Source of the DNA: Phanerodontia chrysosporium
Taxonomy: Eukaryota > Basidiomycota > Agaricomycetes > Polyporales > Phanerochaetaceae
Reading direction: 5' to 3'
Assembly: GCA_001910725.1 (NCBI GenBank)
Contig: MJGA01000016.1
Coordinates: forward strand, 744,001-808,000
Length of the DNA: 64,000 nt
The notes beneath the pieces are model-generated. The model saw only the letters and a list, made by a program, of their open reading frames with translations. It was not told the origin of the DNA and did not search any database. Of the stretch, positions 60,008-64,000 are shown in pieces. The first letter of the stretch is position 1; each line of letters begins with the position of its first letter. Made by a program: the position numbers and the translations under genes.

Positions 60008-62427
60008 GGTCGTCTGGGCAGCAATCTTGAGTTCAGTACTAGGTATTTGCCCTGATGCACAATGAAGTGTATCATGCTTACCTTTGTGCCTGGGCTGGAT
60101 ACATGTGACATCTCAGCAGAGTCTTGAATGTACTTAACCTTTATGTGTGGGGACTGTGGCAGAAATAGATGAGCCTCTGACTCAGACAGTATTGCACTTT
60201 CTCCTGGCATCGTACAGACTATGCCATGCTTCTGTACCTGAAGTGTATGGCAGCCTGAAGCTTGATCGTCCCAAGGCCTGCCAGCAGCATGCTCAAGGAT
60301 AATCCAGTGCTCCTTTCGCCGCAGACCAATACCAAGTAGAACATATAATCTGTTGGGGTTAAGCCTCTGTAGTCCATGCATCCCAGAGATCCTGAGTGAG
60401 ATGAGGGACTTCTTAGGGTTCTTGGGATCAGTGGCATTCTTCACAGTGTCGAAGGTCAGCTTCATATCTTGTGTGCCATCGGGTTAACAACTCCTTTGTT
60501 AAGCAGTTCAATTTTGCAGGGTCCAACTGCATATCCTTTTTGGGTGTAGATTCCAGGAGCTGAATGGTCTGCAAGATCGGCAGGGTCAACCAGACTCAAG
60601 TACTCTTCCTTAGCTGGAGATGCACGCGGTAGTGCTGGTCCGGAGCAGTACACCCTCCAAGAGGGCCACATGCCCAGTGTTCTATCACTTGATTCATATT
60701 CGAGAAAGAGGGATGTACGGAAAGCATCTGACATATGCTTGATGTAGATCTGCCAAATCTTCTCGACTTTGTCTGCATCTAGGCCGTGTGAATGATAGTT
60801 GAAGACCTCAAGTCCAATAGGTAATGTACCACCGTTAAAGATGGTCGCAAGGCAAGCAATCCTTTCATGGCCATGGGCACAGTTACGAGACTTCAGGTCC
60901 TCTACTAGGGCTACTTGTTCTCCGGCACGGTAAATATTGCGTAGAACGCTCTTGAAGCGAGCAAACAGCAACCTGTCAGTTGAGGTGTCAAGCTTTGCAG
61001 TGAGCCCTCCAGGTAGCCAGGTGTCCACAGATTCTTGCAATGTCCACACTCTCTTCAGCCAGTGGTAAGGTGACGAAACAGAAGTGTAAGATGTGTCAAG
61101 GGGTAAGCCCAGGCCATTGAAATAGACGACACACGGCTGGGAACTAGATCGAAAGAGTCGACCATTGGATGGAACGTCAAGCAGACAATCGTCGCCATTG
61201 ATCTTGTATTGTATACCCCGCTCTGGCTCAAATGTCATGTTAACACACAGGGCATCAACCCAGACATATTGAGCTCCCATATTGAGCAACTCGATGCGGA
61301 TATGGTCAAGGGTCGTTGAAGATGGGATCGGGACTGGATGCTGTCCGCCGTTGATGTTTGTTGAAATGAACTGTAGAGCATGATGCTCAACTCGACTGTG
61401 CGAGATGAACCAGAATTCAGCGGAACTGTGATCGTTGTTCTGCATATCTGAGGAGTCGGCAGGTAGCAGGGGAAGGACGTGCACTGGCACCACACGGTTA
61501 CTGTAAAGATCCCATACAGATCGAGGTGGCAGGTTTGCGGTCTTCAAGTATGCGTTCCGGACCTTTGCCTTCTTCCTTTGGTCTGAGAGCTGCTCGAAGC
61601 GGCTGTGCATCTCATACTTCGCGTCGATGAGGCTCTCCTTCTCCCACCACTGTCGCACAAGTCCATAGATGATCCCGAAGTCGCACTGTTCTTGGTTCAG
61701 ACACGCAAGACAATACTCCAGGCATTCCTTGACTCCAGGATCCTTGACGGTGTGCCTTGATCCCAGCACCTCATTGAGCATGCGAACGAGAGTTTCGAGC
61801 GGCATAGTACGACAATTTTGGTCGGCTAACTCGTTTGGGATTGCACACTGGCCTACATGAATACGCTGGAGAGGAACGACGGGAAGGTCCGTGTTGGAAA
61901 GTGGAGGAGGAAGTAGCGTGTAGATAGGACGACCGACGTGTGGGGCTGACGTGAGCAGAATGTGTGCTGGGACAGTGGACTCCAGGAGTTGAACCATCCC
62001 CCAGAGATTTAGACGATTCTGTTCTCGGTGCGTAGCGGAGTCTCCTGGTGAGGTGATGCGTTTTCCGAGCGAACGTGGTATTGTATGGCTTCTGTGACCG
62101 CCCCAGTCTAACTCCCATGGGGGATTCGCACACCGATGTGCGATGTGTGTACCCTCCAGCTTGATGACGAGTCTCCTCATGTCGGCATCATCAAGAAGGC
62201 CTGGTAAGCCAGGGCTTGTAGCCTATTTTCAACCGTCAGGGTTGCATAGTAGAGCTTTACAGATGCTAACCTTGTCGTGGTATACTTTCTTTCTGGCGAC
62301 ACTGACGACTCGCCAAGACACCTAAGGGCTGTTAATACCCAATAGGATAGAGCATGACGCTGGGACTTACTATGATAGAAATTACAGCAGCCAATAGCGC
62401 TGCGTGAACGGCTCCAACACACGACAT
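60004..62427 (-). CDS. HET-like protein, upstream module with N-terminal membrane anchor
   Basis: The HET blocks are visible as EFWFISHSRVEHHALQF, YVWVDALCVN and KRVWTLQESVDTWLPGG. The main frame opens at an ATG at 62180. Two further exons splice in frame upstream: 62371-62427 and 62271-62321, with introns of 49 and 48 nt and an acceptor at 62222. They add MSCVGAVHAALLAAVISIIV followed by a basic stretch (VARKKVYHDK), which looks like a single membrane anchor with the HET part in the cytoplasm. The C-terminal part (KLTFDTVKNATDPKNPKKSL, then YVLLGIGLRRKEHWIILEHA) lies in another frame that joins if the C run at 60481-60483 (Gs on the plus strand) is one base longer. The coordinates assume read-through to the TGA at 60004-60006; the module may instead splice into the downstream module. 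A start further upstream (ATG near 62842) is not excluded. Confidence 0.68.
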
Positions 62428-63204
62428 ATGATGCGAGGTGTACTCTCGTGACTGTGTGGACTTCACTGGTTCAGCTCCTGCGCCACAAGAGGGTGTTAAA
62501 CTTGAACGCACCGAACTCTTTGTTGTGGTGGTGAGAGAGAAGAGGAGACGAGACCTGCATACATGGGGGTTATTGCCATGAGGGTTACACGAAGGTTAAT
62601 TTCGGGAGGAAACGGAGCCTCTGCTCAACGTGCAAAAGTCGTGGCTTCTTCTCAGGCAGCAGTGGTGCCTGGTCGCACGACGTACAAGGGATATGCAAGC
62701 AAGTAGATCTGTTTGATATACGACTTTCAAGTCGCAGGGGCGGGAAGTAGCAACTGTGATACGTGACACAGCGCACCTGCGGAGGCAGATGAGTCCGACC
62801 TGGGGAGGCTCTGGAAGTGGATTTCAAGGACTCAAGTTCCATGGCAGCACGAACTGCTCAGAATAGGGTTGATAGTAATAGCGCCTGAAGTCGGTACGGT
62901 CAGTGAAAAAAGTAAGCGATCCGCATGGGACGTACCTATGAAGCCGAGCGCTGAATCTACTGAGATGTCAGTCGCTATGAATGGAACTTGCAGCTGGCCA
63001 TCACCAATAGGTGAAGTACGTTCAACAATCTACCCGTAACTTACATTCAAGGACACTCGAGCGGGAGAACGGCGGAGTTGAGTTATACGTCATAGAATTA
63101 GGAGTGGATATGTAATGCGATACCTAACGTGCGATGGTGGTCGATATGGTGGTGAGAAATTAGTAGAATACAGGCCTCCACCGTCCGTGCTCGTAGCAAT
63201 ATGA
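62428..63204. other. Intergenic upstream of the HET region
   Basis: About 780 bases. A minus-strand frame at 62585-62842 has no recognised domain; it might be a 5' exon of the HET gene but I cannot show it. Confidence 0.35.
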
Positions 63205-64000
63205 TCACAGCATGCGGTTGGTCTCCGGGGCGACCCCTCGGGCCATCCGCATCATGACGATGTTCGAGGTCATACTCGACCACTGCACAAAGACCAAGTC
63301 AGCGATATTCCCCGGTAAGCGGTGGGCAGCGCTCTCACCCCATTGCCGAGCAGCACCTGCGCCCGCTCGCCGATCATCATATCGACCGCTTGCGAGACCT
63401 CCTTCTGCTCCGCGGTGAGCGTCATGTCGCGGCTGCTCGCGATCTTGTCCCAGCCACCCATCGCGCGGAGGGCCGCCTTGAGCTCGTTCACCCAGTCGGG
63501 CTTGCCGTTCGTCATGAGGTACACGTCCTTGAGCCCCTTCGACGCGGGGTGCCGCCGCACCTCAGCGATGCGCGCGATGATCTGCTCGATGGTCGGGTAG
63601 CAGTGCTTCATGTACGCCGCCATGTTCTCCTCCGTCGACTCGCCGTTCCCTCCGCCCTCCGGCGACTCCCACTGGTCCAGGAACGATGGGAACGAGTTGA
63701 ACCCCATCCACTGCGCGGACCAGCGCGCGAGGTGCTCGCAGTGCTCCGCGAAGTCGCCGCGGCGGAGGTGTATCGCGAGGAGGCCGGGAATCGGCTGGTA
63801 GGGGTCGGAGCAGCGTGTTGGCGTTTTCGACACCAAGACGCCCTCTGTCGACACGCCAGGCACAGCTGAGCAGGGGAAGTATGGCTCCTGTATTGGGAGA
63901 GTGGTGAAGAGGTCTCGGTTCGCCTCAAACGCGGCATGTATCAGGGGCGAGTAACCAAGGAGTCTGACATTGGGCGACTCTGCCAGGACTGGCCAGATGT
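63205..64000 (-). CDS. O-fucosyltransferase-like protein, partial (C-terminal part)
   Basis: Runs off the right edge of the window, so the N-terminus is missing. The visible part begins IWPVLAESPNVRLLGYSPLI and includes the donor-sugar motif LLAIHLRRGDFAEHCEHLA, then KHCYPTIEQIIARIAEV, DVYLMTNGKPDWVNELK, SSRDMTLTAEQKEVSQAVDM and ERAQVLLGNG. An intron follows, then a last exon WSSMTSNIVMMRMARGVAPE ending NRML, with the TGA at 63205-63207. The HLRRGD and SSMTSN signatures match fungal relatives of GDP-fucose protein O-fucosyltransferases (GT-B fold). Acceptor and location are unknown. Without the last splice the frame would end at 63270. Confidence 0.78.

Overview
This window is nuclear DNA from a filamentous basidiomycete, most likely a wood-decay agaricomycete of the Polyporales type. 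That reading rests on moderately high GC, genes cut by many short GT-AG introns (about 48-65 nt), several cytochrome P450 paralogs, F-box proteins with a leading coiled coil, DUF6533 membrane proteins, HET-type proteins and a TATA box close to many start codons. No bacterial, organellar or viral segment was seen.

Layout. 0.4-6.7 kb: the cohesin regulator pds5 and an F-box gene, both minus. 7.6-20.9 kb: an oxidative block of three closely related P450s (A and B minus, C plus) around a D-2-hydroxyacid dehydrogenase and a secreted FAD-linked oxidase. 21.8-26.4 kb: two divergent F-box genes. 26.7-31.3 kb: two divergent DUF6533 multi-pass membrane proteins. 33.4-41.6 kb: a glutathione transferase, a fourth P450 (D) and HMG-CoA reductase, all minus. 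43.8-45.3 kb: a small heat-shock protein with a very long disordered N-terminus. 47.4-52.6 kb: a benzoate-hydroxylase-like P450 (E) and aspartate kinase. 54.5-57.4 kb: an atypical G-alpha subunit. 57.9-62.4 kb: two HET-like modules head to tail, possibly one membrane-anchored protein. 63.2 kb to the end: the C-terminal part of an O-fucosyltransferase-like gene.

How genes may work together. Housekeeping genes (pds5, HMG-CoA reductase, aspartate kinase, G-alpha) alternate with accessory material. P450s A-C, the FAD oxidase and the dehydrogenase form a plausible tailoring or detoxification neighbourhood, but no backbone synthase lies inside the window. HMG-CoA reductase supplies mevalonate for sterols and triterpenoids and has a P450 and a GST beside it.

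Most notable observations: (1) a 4-nt and a 6-nt micro-exon in the G-alpha gene that are needed to keep frame through switch II, plus a missing catalytic Gln; (2) an 11-nt micro-exon carrying the heme cysteine in two P450 paralogs; (3) a tandem HET-like pair whose frames touch or join, behind a small N-terminal membrane-anchor exon; (4) seven inferred single-base losses in five genes, six of them in short runs of C and one in a run of G on the coding strand, including HMG-CoA reductase, which points to sequence error rather than gene decay. All exon models here were made by eye from splice signals and family similarity.
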